From positions 1,364,001-1,428,000 of the forward strand of contig NZ_JAIQDI010000001.1 of the NCBI RefSeq assembly GCF_020034665.1: a stretch of DNA of 64,000 nt, given 5' to 3'. This DNA is from Niabella beijingensis. Its GTDB lineage: Bacteria > Bacteroidota > Bacteroidia > Chitinophagales > Chitinophagaceae. The position numbers were made by a program, and so were the translations under genes. This document shows, piece after piece, positions 8,690-19,400 of this stretch. The notes below the pieces were generated by a model. It searched no databases. It was not told the DNA's origin and worked only from the letters and a program-made list of their open reading frames with translations. Within the stretch, counting starts at the first letter, position 1; the number at the start of each line of letters is the position of its first letter.

Positions 8690-9118
8690 GTGAAAACATA
8701 TCTGAAATTACCATTACGCTTCGATCAGTTCTTCGATAAAAAAAAGCTGCCCTCCTGCGAGCTGCAGGATTCCATATACCGCAACCTCCACCTGATCATC
8801 ACCACCGTCCGGGGAGAGAACAAGGCGGATGCAGTATACGGGGCTTCGTTCTGGGAAACCGATTATGACATCCATCTCGACAACGATTCCCGGAAAGAAC
8901 TGATCGCCAATATCCTTAAACGGCAGATCGAACGTTACGAAAAACGGATCACCAATGTTGTCATAAGCGTTGAAGTAAAAATGGCCGTGCTGAAAACACA
9001 AAATGCCGGTCTGCCCAGAAGAAAAATTGAAATAAGGGTACAGGGACAGATCCAGAAAACGCTCGAGCCGTTCCGGTTTCAGACAGGATTGTTCATCGGG
9101 CCACTGACACTGGATTAA
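8690..9118 (+). CDS. tssE: TssE, gp25-like baseplate wedge protein (GTG start)
   Basis: A 142-residue protein beginning at GTG 8690, 6 bp after the tssP stop; no ATG with useful spacing exists. It has the GPW/gp25 pattern: YGASFWETDYDIHLDNDSRK, followed by LKRQIERYEKRITNVVISVE and a beta-rich C-terminus. TssE joins TssF and TssG in the wedge that nucleates sheath assembly. tssF follows 34 bp later, so the two wedge proteins are made together. Confidence 0.85.
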   Translation: MKTYLKLPLRFDQFFDKKKLPSCELQDSIYRNLHLIITTVRGENKADAVYGASFWETDYDIHLDNDSRKELIANILKRQIERYEKRITNVVISVEVKMAVLKTQNAGLPRRKIEIRVQGQIQKTLEPFRFQTGLFIGPLTLD

Positions 9119-9152
9119 CCGTAGATACCACTCAATAAAGCAATCACTACGG

Positions 9153-10985
9153 ATGGAAACATTAAAAAAAGAACAGATCAGAGACCGGATGGTGCGCCTG
9201 GCTGCAGCCCAGTGGCAGATCCCGGAGAATGAGATCGAAGCCCATTTTGATCCGCTGCTGATGCTGATCTTTGATGTGCTGGCAGCAGAAGTGGAAACCA
9301 TCGGCCACCAGATCGATGCCGTAAGCGGCCGGCTGCTGAACGAGCTGTCGTCCATAATGCTGCCACATGCCCTGCTGCGTGCCAAACCCGCCTCCTGTAT
9401 TCTTACAGCAATGCCCGTTGAAAGAACAGTGCTGTTGAATGAAGAGCACAGTTTCAGCGCTGTGGTAACCAGCCAGGATCCCGGAATGCCGGTTGCAGAG
9501 ACCGAACTCAATTTTACGCCCAATGGTACCGTGAAGTTGTTTAAGCTCAGCACCGGTTATTTAAGAACCGGAGGTAAGGTTTATAAACTGGATGAAGCCG
9601 GCCGCAGGTCATTGATACACGATGAGCCGGCGGCGACTGTGCTGGTTGACGAACTTCATCTCACCCTTCATAGCCGGGAAGTGTTTGATACACTTCAGGG
9701 CCTGCAGCTTTTTTTTGATCTGAAAGGACATTCAGAAGCCTCGAACTTCTACTTCGCCCTTCAACAGGCACAATTGTTCATCAACGGAGTGCCGGCCGCG
9801 TTTTCCGGCGGTTGCTATCAGCAGCAGCAGTACGAGACAGGCCTGAAAGACAGCCTCGCCCCGGACGGCGATTACAGCAGGAAGATCCGCAGGGAGATCG
9901 CCGGCATCTACGGCCGCCAGTTTATAACAGTAGCGCAGGAAAACCTTCCCGGTGTTCCTGAAGATCCCTTATTCCTGGCGGGCCTTCCCGGGAAATTACA
10001 GGAAACCATTTACACCGGAGAAACCATCTACCTCACCCTCCGGTTAAGCAGGCATTTTTCCCGGGAAGTACTGGAGCGGCTGCTGATCAGTGTGAATGCG
10101 TTTCCCGTGATCAATCGCAAGCCTGAAAAAATCCACTTTAAGACAGACCGCTGGATCAACATCATTCCCCTTCCCGTACAGGGATCTTTTCTCGATATCA
10201 AAAGTATCGAAGGGATCGAAGGGACCCGGTACCAGTTGCGCCCGGATCCAGGGAAAGATACTATTGAGGAAGGGCAGGCCATCATGAGGACCTCCCGTAT
10301 CGGGAAGGACAGCAGCCGCGATGTACGGAATTCCATCAACAGTCTTTTGGAAAGTATCCGGGATGAGAGTGCCTACTTCAGCAGGATCAGCAATGATTTT
10401 ATCGCCGCCCAGCTGAATGAGATCTCCAAACTGCTGGCGCGGCTGCAGGACCGGCTCCTGGTGGCAAAAGATGAGCGGCCCGCGTTTTATTATGTGCTGC
10501 TCCGGTCAAAAAAGCAACAGGAAACCGTTTTCGTGCAGTACTGGTCCACGGCTCCTGCCACAGCTTCCGCGTTAAAAGCCTTTACCGTCTTCAAACCGGT
10601 GATGCATTCTCTTACAGCAGGTCCCTGTATCGCGTTAACCGGTACTTCCGGTGGCGTGGAAACCTTTAGTGATTATACCCAAAAACAAATGCTGGTGCGG
10701 CAATTATCTTCCCGTGGAAAAATCATCTCCAGGGAAGATATCCGGCTGCTGTGTTTTGAATTATTTGGCATACGGCTCAAGAACGTGATCATCAGCAAGG
10801 CCATGCATATTCTTCAGGGAGCCCGGAACGGCATTACCAAAGTCATCGATATTGAACTGCAGCTGCGGGAACAGGATTATACGGCAGATGAGCTCGCTTA
10901 TCTTCAGAAGCTGTTACATTATCAGCTGGAAAACCATGCATCTTTTGTGCTTCCTTTCGAAAGCCGGATCACCTATATCGACTGA
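9153..10985 (+). CDS. tssF: TssF T6SS baseplate subunit
   Basis: A 610-residue soluble protein, last gene of the rightward T6SS operon. The N-terminus shows the TssF pattern of a helical region with an HFDPLLMLIFDVLAAEVE core and LNELSSIMLPHALLRAKPAS, a variant of the P.A....FPs stretch of proteobacterial TssF. A middle beta-rich part with VNAFPVINRKPEKIHFK and a C-terminal part ending in HYQLENHASFVLPFESRIT follow. Length agrees with the family. The operon ends here; hemW converges from the right, 36 bp away, with no strong terminator seen. Confidence 0.85.
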   Translation: METLKKEQIRDRMVRLAAAQWQIPENEIEAHFDPLLMLIFDVLAAEVETIGHQIDAVSGRLLNELSSIMLPHALLRAKPASCILTAMPVERTVLLNEEHSFSAVVTSQDPGMPVAETELNFTPNGTVKLFKLSTGYLRTGGKVYKLDEAGRRSLIHDEPAATVLVDELHLTLHSREVFDTLQGLQLFFDLKGHSEASNFYFALQQAQLFINGVPAAFSGGCYQQQQYETGLKDSLAPDGDYSRKIRREIAGIYGRQFITVAQENLPGVPEDPLFLAGLPGKLQETIYTGETIYLTLRLSRHFSREVLERLLISVNAFPVINRKPEKIHFKTDRWINIIPLPVQGSFLDIKSIEGIEGTRYQLRPDPGKDTIEEGQAIMRTSRIGKDSSRDVRNSINSLLESIRDESAYFSRISNDFIAAQLNEISKLLARLQDRLLVAKDERPAFYYVLLRSKKQQETVFVQYWSTAPATASALKAFTVFKPVMHSLTAGPCIALTGTSGGVETFSDYTQKQMLVRQLSSRGKIISREDIRLLCFELFGIRLKNVIISKAMHILQGARNGITKVIDIELQLREQDYTADELAYLQKLLHYQLENHASFVLPFESRITYID

Positions 10986-11021
10986 AAGCGACCGCAGACC
11001 CGGGATACGTTATACTCCCGG

Positions 11022-12143
11022 TTATTCGTCGGTAAAAAGATCGGCGGCTATACCATCGGCGAACAGCTTCCCTTCATTGGTTAAACGGATCACCGCTTCC
11101 TCTGGTGTAAGCCAGCCCTTCTCCCGGAACTGCGCCGCACGCTTTAACAACTGTTCCCGGATCACACCTTCAAAGCGGTCCGGCATTATTCCCTCTGCAG
11201 TACGAAGAGCGGTCATGATGTATTCGTTCTGTTTTTGCACGGGTGTCAGTACTTCTTCCTCATAGGGGATGATCCCGGCAGCAATGCTGCGGATGTACTG
11301 CTGGTTATTGGCCACATTCCAGCGCCGGGTCATTCCATTGTAGGAATGAGCTGCCGGTCCCAGGCCATAATAGGGTACGCCCTGCCAGTAGGCACTGTTA
11401 TGCTGGCTCCGGAAGCCGGGCTTTGCAAAATTGGATATCTCATAATGCTCATAGCCGGCCCGGCCCAGCCATTCCATCAGCAATAAAAATTGTTCCGATT
11501 GCTGGTCACCCGTCACATTTTGTTTCTGGTGATTGCGGATCATTTTATCCAGCGGTGTTTCCGGTTCCACGGTTAATGCATAACAGGATAAATGCGGAAT
11601 GCCGAGATCCATCGCTGTTTCCACATTCTGACGCCACCGCTCATCGCTCAGCCCCGGCACGCCATATATAAGATCGATGGTTATATTGTTGAAATAAGTA
11701 AGCGCCAGTTCCAGTCCGTTTTTCGCCTGTTGGGCATTATGCGCCCGGTTCATCCAGACGAGATCCCTTTCAAAAAAAGATTGCACACCGATACTCAGAC
11801 GGTTGACACCTGCGGCTTTCCAGGCCTCCAGCTTCCCGCGGGTCAGGTCGTCGGGGTTGGCTTCCAGTGTGATCTCTGCATCTTCCTGTACCGGGAACCG
11901 GGCTTTGAGCTGCTGCTGCAGTGAGCTGATATCCTCATCCGGCAGCAGACTGGGTGTGCCGCCGCCAAAATATACCGTTTCCACGGGTTCTGTACGGATA
12001 AAATTTCCGGTTGCCGCAAGAGCTATTTCGCTTCCCAGGGCCTTTATCAATGCCTCCCGGTAATGCAGGGAAGTGGAAAAATGAAAGTTGCAATAATTAC
12101 AAGCTTTTTTACAAAAAGGGATATGAATATAAATACCTGCCAA
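11022..12143 (-). CDS. hemW: HemW-family radical SAM heme chaperone
   Basis: About 373 residues. The start AGIYIHIPFCKKACNYCNF carries the CxxxCxxC cluster (Cys 11, 15, 18) that binds the 4Fe-4S/SAM centre. Further HemW/HemN marks are TVYFGGGTPSLL, EITLEANPDD, GVNRLSIGVQSF, IDLIYGVPG and HYEISNFAKPGF. HemW relatives usually open at this 'MAGIYIHIP' point, so TTG 12143 is preferred; an in-frame ATG at 12179 with GGGG upstream would add 12 residues and remains possible. Family members act in heme trafficking or insertion. The gene stands alone, convergent with tssF and divergent from the Omp85-like gene. Confidence 0.88.
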   Translation of the reverse strand: MAGIYIHIPFCKKACNYCNFHFSTSLHYREALIKALGSEIALAATGNFIRTEPVETVYFGGGTPSLLPDEDISSLQQQLKARFPVQEDAEITLEANPDDLTRGKLEAWKAAGVNRLSIGVQSFFERDLVWMNRAHNAQQAKNGLELALTYFNNITIDLIYGVPGLSDERWRQNVETAMDLGIPHLSCYALTVEPETPLDKMIRNHQKQNVTGDQQSEQFLLLMEWLGRAGYEHYEISNFAKPGFRSQHNSAYWQGVPYYGLGPAAHSYNGMTRRWNVANNQQYIRSIAAGIIPYEEEVLTPVQKQNEYIMTALRTAEGIMPDRFEGVIREQLLKRAAQFREKGWLTPEEAVIRLTNEGKLFADGIAADLFTDE

Positions 12144-12235
12144 AATCTGTTGCCTTTTATACAAAAGCGCCCGGTTCATATTGCCCCGGTACGCAGCAAT
12201 TTTCTATAAAAAATAGCGTTTATTTGTGTTTCAGA

Positions 12236-14038
12236 ATGACAAATGTACGATACCTTTTACCGCTTCTTGCATTTTTATGGACGGGCTTTTATGCCGCGGC
12301 TCAGGACCGCTATACATTGATTGTTACCCTTGTTGATAAAGACAGTAATTTTCTGAAAAAAGATTTTCCGGTAAAGACCGACTTTATCAATAAGGAAGAT
12401 TGCCGTCAGTATACGGAACAGCTCATTCCCCTGCTGCAGGCCCGCGGGTTTGTGACCGCGTCGGTGGACTCGCTCCGCTTTGACTCCACTGCGGCTTATA
12501 TGCAGCTGTTTGCCGGTGTCCGTTATAAATGGGAGCACCTTACCGTTGGTGGAGAAAGTCTTAAATGGCTGACGCAGGTGGGCTACGACGGACAATTGTT
12601 TACCGGCCGTTCCCTGGATTATACCCTGCTGGGTGATGTACAACAGCGTATGCTGAATTATTTTGAGAACCACGGGCATCCTTTCGCCCGGATCTATGCT
12701 GATGCCATTGATATCAACGGGGATCAGGTCTCCGGCCACTTAAAGGTGGAGCCCGGTCCGTTATACCGGGTGGACAGCATCCGGATCACCGGTAATGCAC
12801 GGCTCAGTAATGATTATCTTCAGAATTATCTTGATATAAAGAATGGTTCGGTCTATAGTAAGGAGAAACTGCAACGCATCAGTTCGGAGCTCAAAAAGCT
12901 CAATTATATTGAAGAAAGCTATCCGCCCCGTTTTTACTGGGGCAGCACCGGGGGTGTGGTGGAACTGTTCCTGCAGCAGAAAAAGAGCAACCAGGTCAAT
13001 TTCATAATCGGCTTCCTGCCCAACAGCAATGCGGCACAATCAAAAAAGCTGCTCATCACCGGCGAAGGTTTACTAAATCTGAAAAATGCCCTGGGGGGTG
13101 GTGAAACGATCGGACTGGTATGGCAGAAACTGGAAGCGGCCTCGCAGCGGCTGAATGTGAACTTCCTGCAGCCTTACCTGTTCCGGTCGCGTTTCGGGCT
13201 GGATTTCGGGATCGACATGCTGAAACGGGACTCCAGCTATCTTAATTTTGACTATCGCATCGGGATGCAATACGCCCTTAATACCCGTCAGAATGCCCGG
13301 CTGTTTTACAACCAGTTCTCTACCATTATTAACACCATCGACAAAGCGGAATTGCTGCAGACCCGGCAGCTTCCGGCAGAAGCCGATGTAAAAATCTCCA
13401 ATGTCGGGATCGAATACCAGATCAATACCACCAACTACATTTTTAACCCGGTTTCGGGGCTCGATATAAAATTCACCGGTACTGCAGGTATTAAAAAGAT
13501 AAAAAAGAACAGTCAGATCATCGATCTTGAAGATCCGGAAGATCCGGATTTTGATTTTTCCAGGTTATATGATACAGTAAAGCTCCGGTCGGTGCAGGTA
13601 CGCACCCTGCTTTCGGCAGCCCGCTATTTCCCACTGTCAAAGCGGGGTATCAGCACCCTAAAAACAGCGCTTCAGGGAGGTTACCTTGCCGGTGGCAATA
13701 TTTTCAGGAACGAATTGTTTCAGATCGGGGGATACCGGTTGCTGCGTGGGTTTGATGAGCAAAGCCAGTTCCTGTCCCGCTATGCCATTGCTACGCTGGA
13801 GTACCGTTACCTCGTTGGAGAGAACTCCTATCTTAACGCCTTTGCAGACGGAGGCTGGGGCTATGACGGAAGCAGGGGCGTCAATAAAAACTATAATTAC
13901 CTGGGGGTCGGGATCGGTCTTGCGTTTGAAACAAAAGCAGGTGTATTTAACCTGGCCTGGGCAGTAGGAAAAAGGAATGACACCAACTTCAACCTGCGGC
14001 AATCCAAGATCCATTTCGGATTCATCAATTATTTTTAG
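12236..14038 (+). CDS. Omp85/BamA-TamA-like outer-membrane protein
   Basis: A 600-residue protein. The frame is open further upstream, but ATG 12236 gives a proper signal peptide (NVRYLLPLLAFLWTGFYAAA, cut before QDRY) and avoids overlap with hemW. An N-terminal part with POTRA-like sequence (GPLYRVDSIRITGNARLSND) is followed by a surface-antigen beta barrel, including GGYRLLRGFDEQSQF, which resembles the conserved lid-loop (V/I)RGF motif, and an ending GFINYF with the aromatic terminus typical of barrels recognised by BAM. It is shorter than BamA (about 800) and seems to have one or two POTRA units, so it is a TamA-like or accessory Omp85 rather than BamA. Confidence 0.78.
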   Translation: MTNVRYLLPLLAFLWTGFYAAAQDRYTLIVTLVDKDSNFLKKDFPVKTDFINKEDCRQYTEQLIPLLQARGFVTASVDSLRFDSTAAYMQLFAGVRYKWEHLTVGGESLKWLTQVGYDGQLFTGRSLDYTLLGDVQQRMLNYFENHGHPFARIYADAIDINGDQVSGHLKVEPGPLYRVDSIRITGNARLSNDYLQNYLDIKNGSVYSKEKLQRISSELKKLNYIEESYPPRFYWGSTGGVVELFLQQKKSNQVNFIIGFLPNSNAAQSKKLLITGEGLLNLKNALGGGETIGLVWQKLEAASQRLNVNFLQPYLFRSRFGLDFGIDMLKRDSSYLNFDYRIGMQYALNTRQNARLFYNQFSTIINTIDKAELLQTRQLPAEADVKISNVGIEYQINTTNYIFNPVSGLDIKFTGTAGIKKIKKNSQIIDLEDPEDPDFDFSRLYDTVKLRSVQVRTLLSAARYFPLSKRGISTLKTALQGGYLAGGNIFRNELFQIGGYRLLRGFDEQSQFLSRYAIATLEYRYLVGENSYLNAFADGGWGYDGSRGVNKNYNYLGVGIGLAFETKAGVFNLAWAVGKRNDTNFNLRQSKIHFGFINYF

Positions 14039-14104
14039 CAGTCAGCCGCGAGTTATGAGTCACAAACTATAGCCCCTGTACAATAAACCATCAACTATTC
14101 TGGT

Positions 14105-14112
14105 TACCTTTG
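14105..14112 (+). promoter_or_regulatory. -7 element TACCTTTG of the S9 peptidase promoter
   Basis: TACCTTTG, followed by CAC, fits the Bacteroidota TAnnTTTG element and lies 16 nt before the ATG at 14129. No TTG is seen at the -33 distance. The same TACCTTTGCA string appears before hemD and the first PTPS-like gene, which supports it as the housekeeping promoter form. Confidence 0.5.
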
Positions 14113-14128
14113 CACAAAATTTTTTCAC

Positions 14129-16036
14129 ATGAGAAAATTATTGATCACCGTATCTGCATGTTTTATGCTAAAAGCGAATGCACAACAGCCTCTGAGTCCG
14201 GAAACCCTTTTACAATTGGGCAGGGTAAGCGCCGTAGGGATCTCCAAAGACAAAAAATCGGTCATTTACAAAGTATCCACGCCCAATATTGCCGAAAACA
14301 AAATGGATACAAAGGAATACATCATTCCGCTGACCGGCGGCCAGCCAACCCCGCTCGCCAGCTCCGAAGGAATGGTGGAGAATAACCGGATCGCTCCGGA
14401 TGGAAAACACATCCTGAGCAGTGAGGAGGTGCTGTTAAAAAAAGTAATGGGTAAGGACCGCTATCCGGAACTGGATAAAACAAGCGCCCAGGTATATACG
14501 GCGCTCAATTACCGCCACTGGGACAAATGGTTTGAAGGAAAATTCAGTCATGTGTTCTTTGCTCCTTATGTTAACGGACAGGCCGGGGAGAAAAAAGACA
14601 TTATGCCCGACGAACCCTATTTCTGCCCGCAGCAACCCTTTGGCGGTGATGAGGATTTTATATGGTCGCCCGACAGCAAAAAGATCATTTATGTGACCAA
14701 AAAATCCTTTGGTACCGAATACGCCGTCAGCACCAATACAGATATTTATGAATACGACATTACTACAGGAGCTACAACGAATCTTACAGAAAGCAATAAA
14801 GGATACGATGTGGCCCCCGCTTTCAACCAGGAGGGGAAAATGGCATGGCTCCAAATGAAAACAGCTGGTTATGAAGCCGACAAGAACGACCTGGTGGTAA
14901 TGACACGGAACGTTACGGTAAACCTGACAGGACATAACGACCAGATCAATGTCTCCTCTTTTATCTGGGGTAACGACAACAAGACCCTGTTCTTTATTGC
15001 CCCCGTCGATGGTACCGAACAGGTGTTTTCGGTGAACGATATCGGCGTCACACGCATGCTGCCGCGCATCCGGCAACTTACGAAAGGTGATTTTGATATC
15101 AGTTCCATCCTTGCCCAGGCAGGCGACGAGCTGGTGGTAGCAAAAGAAGATATTTCACGGGCAGCAGAACTTTACACCCTGAACATTAAAACAGGCGCCC
15201 TGAAACAACTGAGCCATGTAAATGATGAAGCCTATCAGAAGATCGCCCCGGTTAAAACCGAGCGCCGGTGGATAACAACGGCAGACAATAAAAAAATGAT
15301 GGAATGGGTGGTATATCCTCCCGGCTTTGATCCGTCAAAAAAATATCCCACCCTGCTCTATTGCCAGGGTGGTCCGCAATCCGCCACCACGCAGTTTTAT
15401 TCTTATCGCTGGAACTTTCAGCTAATGGCGTCACAGGGCTATATAGTGGTCGTTCCCTCACGGCGCGGCATGCCCGGGTTCGGAACAGAATGGAATGAAG
15501 CGGTGAGCAAAGATTGGGGAGGTAAAGTGATACAGGATTACCTGGATGCCATCGACGATATATCAAAAGAACCTTATGTGGATAAAGACAGCAGGGCTGC
15601 AGTAGGCGCCAGCTTTGGAGGTTATTCTGTTTTTGCGCTGGCCGGCTGTCATCAAAAACGGTTTAAAACCTTTATCGCCCATGATGGTGTTTTTGATTTT
15701 ACGGCAATGACCGGAACCACCGATGAGCTTTGGTTCGAGAACTGGGAGAAAGGTGGCTATTACTGGGAAAAGGACAACAAAGCGGCACAGCGTTCTTATG
15801 CTGCTTCTCCGTTAAATACAGTTGGCAACTGGGATACACCTATTATGATCGTACAGGGAGGAAAGGATTACCGCGTGCCTGTCGAGCAGGGACAGGGAGC
15901 TTTTCAGGCTGCACAGCTGAGGGGCATTAAAAGCAAGTTCCTCTATTTTCCAGATGAGAACCATTGGGTATTAAAACCGCAGAACGCCCTGGTATGGCAG
16001 CGGGAATTCTTTTCCTGGTTAAAAGAGACCTTATAA
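14129..16036 (+). CDS. S9-family serine peptidase (DPP/prolyl-oligopeptidase type), secreted
   Basis: A 635-residue protein with a signal peptide (KLLITVSACFMLKANA). Residues about 25-340 form a beta-propeller of WD/Kelch-like blades (IWSPDSKKIIYVTK, LYTLNIKTGALKQL). The C-terminal alpha/beta-hydrolase domain has a full catalytic triad: Ser495 in GASFGGYS, Asp580 in QGGKDYRVP and His612 in PDENHW. The GxSxGGY form and the QGxxD...P segment are typical of the S9C group, which includes periplasmic dipeptidyl peptidases of asaccharolytic Bacteroidota. Likely role: trimming peptides in the periplasm. It is a single gene with its own promoter and terminator. Confidence 0.9.
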   Translation: MRKLLITVSACFMLKANAQQPLSPETLLQLGRVSAVGISKDKKSVIYKVSTPNIAENKMDTKEYIIPLTGGQPTPLASSEGMVENNRIAPDGKHILSSEEVLLKKVMGKDRYPELDKTSAQVYTALNYRHWDKWFEGKFSHVFFAPYVNGQAGEKKDIMPDEPYFCPQQPFGGDEDFIWSPDSKKIIYVTKKSFGTEYAVSTNTDIYEYDITTGATTNLTESNKGYDVAPAFNQEGKMAWLQMKTAGYEADKNDLVVMTRNVTVNLTGHNDQINVSSFIWGNDNKTLFFIAPVDGTEQVFSVNDIGVTRMLPRIRQLTKGDFDISSILAQAGDELVVAKEDISRAAELYTLNIKTGALKQLSHVNDEAYQKIAPVKTERRWITTADNKKMMEWVVYPPGFDPSKKYPTLLYCQGGPQSATTQFYSYRWNFQLMASQGYIVVVPSRRGMPGFGTEWNEAVSKDWGGKVIQDYLDAIDDISKEPYVDKDSRAAVGASFGGYSVFALAGCHQKRFKTFIAHDGVFDFTAMTGTTDELWFENWEKGGYYWEKDNKAAQRSYAASPLNTVGNWDTPIMIVQGGKDYRVPVEQGQGAFQAAQLRGIKSKFLYFPDENHWVLKPQNALVWQREFFSWLKETL

Positions 16037-16064
16037 AGCGATCTGCCGGCAGACAGCGCTCCTC

Positions 16065-16096
16065 AAAAGCCGGTTTGCCTGATGCAGCCGGCTTTT
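16065..16096 (+). terminator. Intrinsic terminator-like hairpin after the S9 peptidase
   Basis: AAAAGCCGG at 16065-16073 pairs with CCGGCTTTT at 16088-16096 around a 14-nt loop, 28 bp after the stop codon. The T-run is part of the right arm, as in many Bacteroidota terminators. Confidence 0.7.
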
Positions 16097-16476
16097 GCGT
16101 TTGTACCCCGGAAAGCAGGTCCTTCTGCTGTAAAGACGACGGTGGCCGGCTGTTGAGATGATAAGCTGCAGCGTAAAAGCAGGTCCGGGCAGCCCTGTTT
16201 TTTCCCCGGATGAAACATTATCCTGCATGTGGAAACAATTTCCAACGTTTTCCTAACTCCTTTCGTTGCTGATCTGTATTTTATTCACTGTTTCCCCCCT
16301 ACATTTGTATCGATTCAGCTTGCTGAGAAATGTAACGATGTTATAACGATTGTATTTTTTCGGAGAAATGTTTCCTGTATTGCTTTTAACAGGCAGGTCC
16401 TTTGCGGTTATTGATCGAAGGGCAGGTAGTTTATTTTTTTAACCAATCATTCAAATTAAATTAAACCAATTTAACT
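16097..16476. other. Long intergenic region and leader before susC-1
   Basis: No gene is supported; a 61-codon frame at 16229-16414 crosses the promoter and has no recognisable content. AGCAGGTCC occurs twice (near 16113 and 16172), and TCCGGGcag...CCCCGGA near 16180-16210 could form a weak hairpin. The regulatory box and -7 element at 16238-16307 fall inside. About 170 nt of AT-rich leader then precede the susC ATG, typical of SusC transcripts. Confidence 0.5.
16238..16307 (+). promoter_or_regulatory. Shared upstream box and -7 element of susC-1
   Basis: ATTTCCAACGTTTTCCTAAC at 16238-16257 matches 16 of 20 positions of the box found upstream of susC-2 and of the Tat oxidoreductase. The -7 element TACATTTG begins 62 bp after the box start (16300-16307), against 61 bp in the other two copies. 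There is no TTG at -33, so an activator binding the box is plausible. Inference from alignment by eye. Confidence 0.6.
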
Positions 16477-19400
16477 ATGAGCAGATGTAGAAACTGGATA
16501 ATTGTCTTTTTGACACTTATCGGGGTTTGGAATGCGACCCCTTCTGTTGCGCAAGACAACCGGCAGCGGATCTCCGGCTCGGTCACCAATCAGGCCGGTG
16601 AACCCTTACAGGGCGTTTCTGTTTTGGTAAAAGGTACAACAACAGGAACGCTCACCGATGCAAAAGGGGTATTTAATCTGTCGGTTCCCAGCCGCGCAAA
16701 TACAACACTTGAATTTTCATTCACGGGGTACGAATCGCTGGAAAAGGCCGTTGAAGGTAATGGGCGTATTAACGTAGTGCTTACTGCCGACACGAAGGGC
16801 CTCGACGAGGTTGTGGTGATCGGGTATGGAACTGCACGGAGAAAAGACCTCACCGGAGCCGTCGCTTCCGTACAGGCAACAAAGCTGGAAAAAGAAGCCC
16901 CCCGGTCGGTACAGGATCTCTTAAGGGGCAATGCCGCGGGTATCATAATCGGCCAGAGCAACCCAGGCAATGTGGCAAGAGGCGATGCCGATATCCTGGT
17001 AAGAGGATCGGGCACACTCAAAGCAGGAAGCAATCCTTTGAATGTGGTGGACGGGGTCATTTTCGACGGAACATTTGCCGATCTCAACCCCAATGACATA
17101 CAATCGATCGATATCCTGAAGGATGCCAGTGCCACGGCGGTTTACGGTGCAAAGGCCGCAAATGGCGTGGTACTGATCACCACTAAAAAAGGCGCCGCGG
17201 GCAAACCCCGGATCACCTTTAACGCAAACCTGGGCTTTGTGGAAAAAGCAGGCATGCCCCGGGTTATGAATGGTGAGGAATTCCTGAACTGGCGCTACGA
17301 TTATGAAGTGGGAAAAAGAACCGACGCGTTTCTCAACCAGTATCCGGAGATGTTTATAGACCCCCGTAAGCTGACCAATGTAAATTCTCTGGACTGGTAC
17401 AACTATGATCAGAAAACACCGGTGACCTCGGTTACTGATGAGCAGCTGATCCGTACCTGGTTAACCCGGCTCGAATTAAAAGCGCCCGAAATAGACAATT
17501 ATATGGCGAACAAGGTTACCGACTGGCAGGATCTTGTTTTCCAACGTGGGTTTCAACAGGATTATACCGCTGCTGTTTCCAATAAAAATGACAACTCCAG
17601 TTATTATTTCTCGTTGAACCATGTAGACAGGGAAGGAATTGTTGTGGGGAACCGATTTAAGAATTTCCGGACGAGGCTGAACCTAGAATCAAAGGTCACT
17701 TCATTTCTGAAAGTTGGAGCCAATACCAATTTTGCCGTTCGGAATGAGGGCTTTCTTCAGGCCAACTGGGGGCAGTCCGCCGTTATTTCACCTTATGGTT
17801 CCAATAACCTGGATGATCCCAACAGTATCTACCAGCGTCTTCCCACGGGAGATGCCACACCGGTAAACCCGTTTTACGATAACCAGTTCAGGGATCGTAA
17901 AGATCTGTACAGCACACTGAATTCAAGCCTTTATGGTATTATTACCCTTCCGTTCGGCTTCGAATTCCAGTCGAATTTTACTCCCTCTTTTACCTGGAGA
18001 GAATATTATAATCATGAGTCTTCGCTGAGTCTGGAATGGAACGCAAAAGGAGGTGCCAGTGAGCGCAGATTTGAAAAAACTTACAACTGGCAGGTTGACA
18101 ATGTACTTCGCTGGAAGCGCCGCTTTGATATTCATAGTTTTGAGGTCACCCTTTTGCAAAACGCGGAGAAGGGACAATACTGGATGACCAAGGCTACCAC
18201 TTCCAACTACAGCCCCAGTGATATTCTCGGGTACCATCGCATACAGGCAGGAACCGTACCGCTGAATGAAAGCAACGACACTTATAGAACTGGAGAGGCC
18301 CTGATGGCGCGTTTGTTTTATTCGCTAAAAGATAAATATATGCTGACCGCTTCTGTAAGAAGGGACGGCTATTCCGCCTTTGGCACAAAGAATCCACGGG
18401 CAACTTTTCCGGCGCTGGCGTTTGCCTGGGACTTCTCAGAAGAAAGTTTTATGAAAAATACCTCCGGCTGGCTCGACTATGCCAAACTGCGGCTTTCCTG
18501 GGGGAAAAACGGGAACCGGGATATCGGACAGTATGAAGCATTATCAGATATGACCTCAGGACTGCATCCATACATTGATCAATCAGGCAATGTGTACATT
18601 GCTTCCCAGCTTTATGTAAACCGCATGGCCAACCTTGCATTAAAATGGGAGTCCAAGGCCTCCTATAATATTGGTCTGGATTTTTCCCTGTTCAAAAGCA
18701 GGCTGAGCGGCACCATCGATGCCTATACTGCCAACACCTACGACCTGCTGGTAGACCGGGCACTACCGGAAATTATAGGGTTTAACAGTGTGGCAGCCAA
18801 TTTGGGGCAAATGAACAACAAGGGATTTGAGGTTAGCCTGAATGGTATTATTATTCGGAAGAAAGATTTCGGATGGAACAGTTCCTTCATCTTTATGCTG
18901 AACCGCCGCAAAATTGTGCATTTATATGGCGATATGATTGATGTAAAAGATGCCAGTGGAAATGTGATCGGGCAAAAAGAAGCGGATGATATTAAAAACC
19001 ACTGGTTCATCGGCCAGGACCCCGATCGCTACTGGAACTATGAACGCACCGGCGTATGGCAGATCGGAGAAGAAGCTGCTGCGCAGAAATACGGCAACCA
19101 ACCCGGGGATTTTAAATACAAAGATCAGAATGGGGACAGCTTAATGACAGACGCAGATCGGATCTTCCAGGGCTATAAAAGCCCGCGGTTCCGCTGGACC
19201 TGGAGAAATGATTTCAATTATAAACAGTTCAGTCTTTCTGTCTTCATTTATTCCAACTGGGGACAAAGGGAACAATTCAACCGGGCCAGCAACAACTCCA
19301 GTTTTCCTGATCGGACTACCGATTATGTGCAGCCCCGATGGACGCCGGAAAATCCCATCAACGATTATGCCCGCATCGGATCCAAGAATATTGGTACCAA

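Noticed and set aside
1858..10985. Contractile phage tail or extracellular injection system instead of a T6SS
   Set aside because: TssK, TssF and gp25-type TssE occur with TssN/TssO/TssP-like membrane proteins, and no phage head, lysis or tail-fibre genes are present.
16229..16414. 61-codon frame before susC-1
   Set aside because: It crosses the putative box and -7 element; composition and lack of any motif point to non-coding leader.
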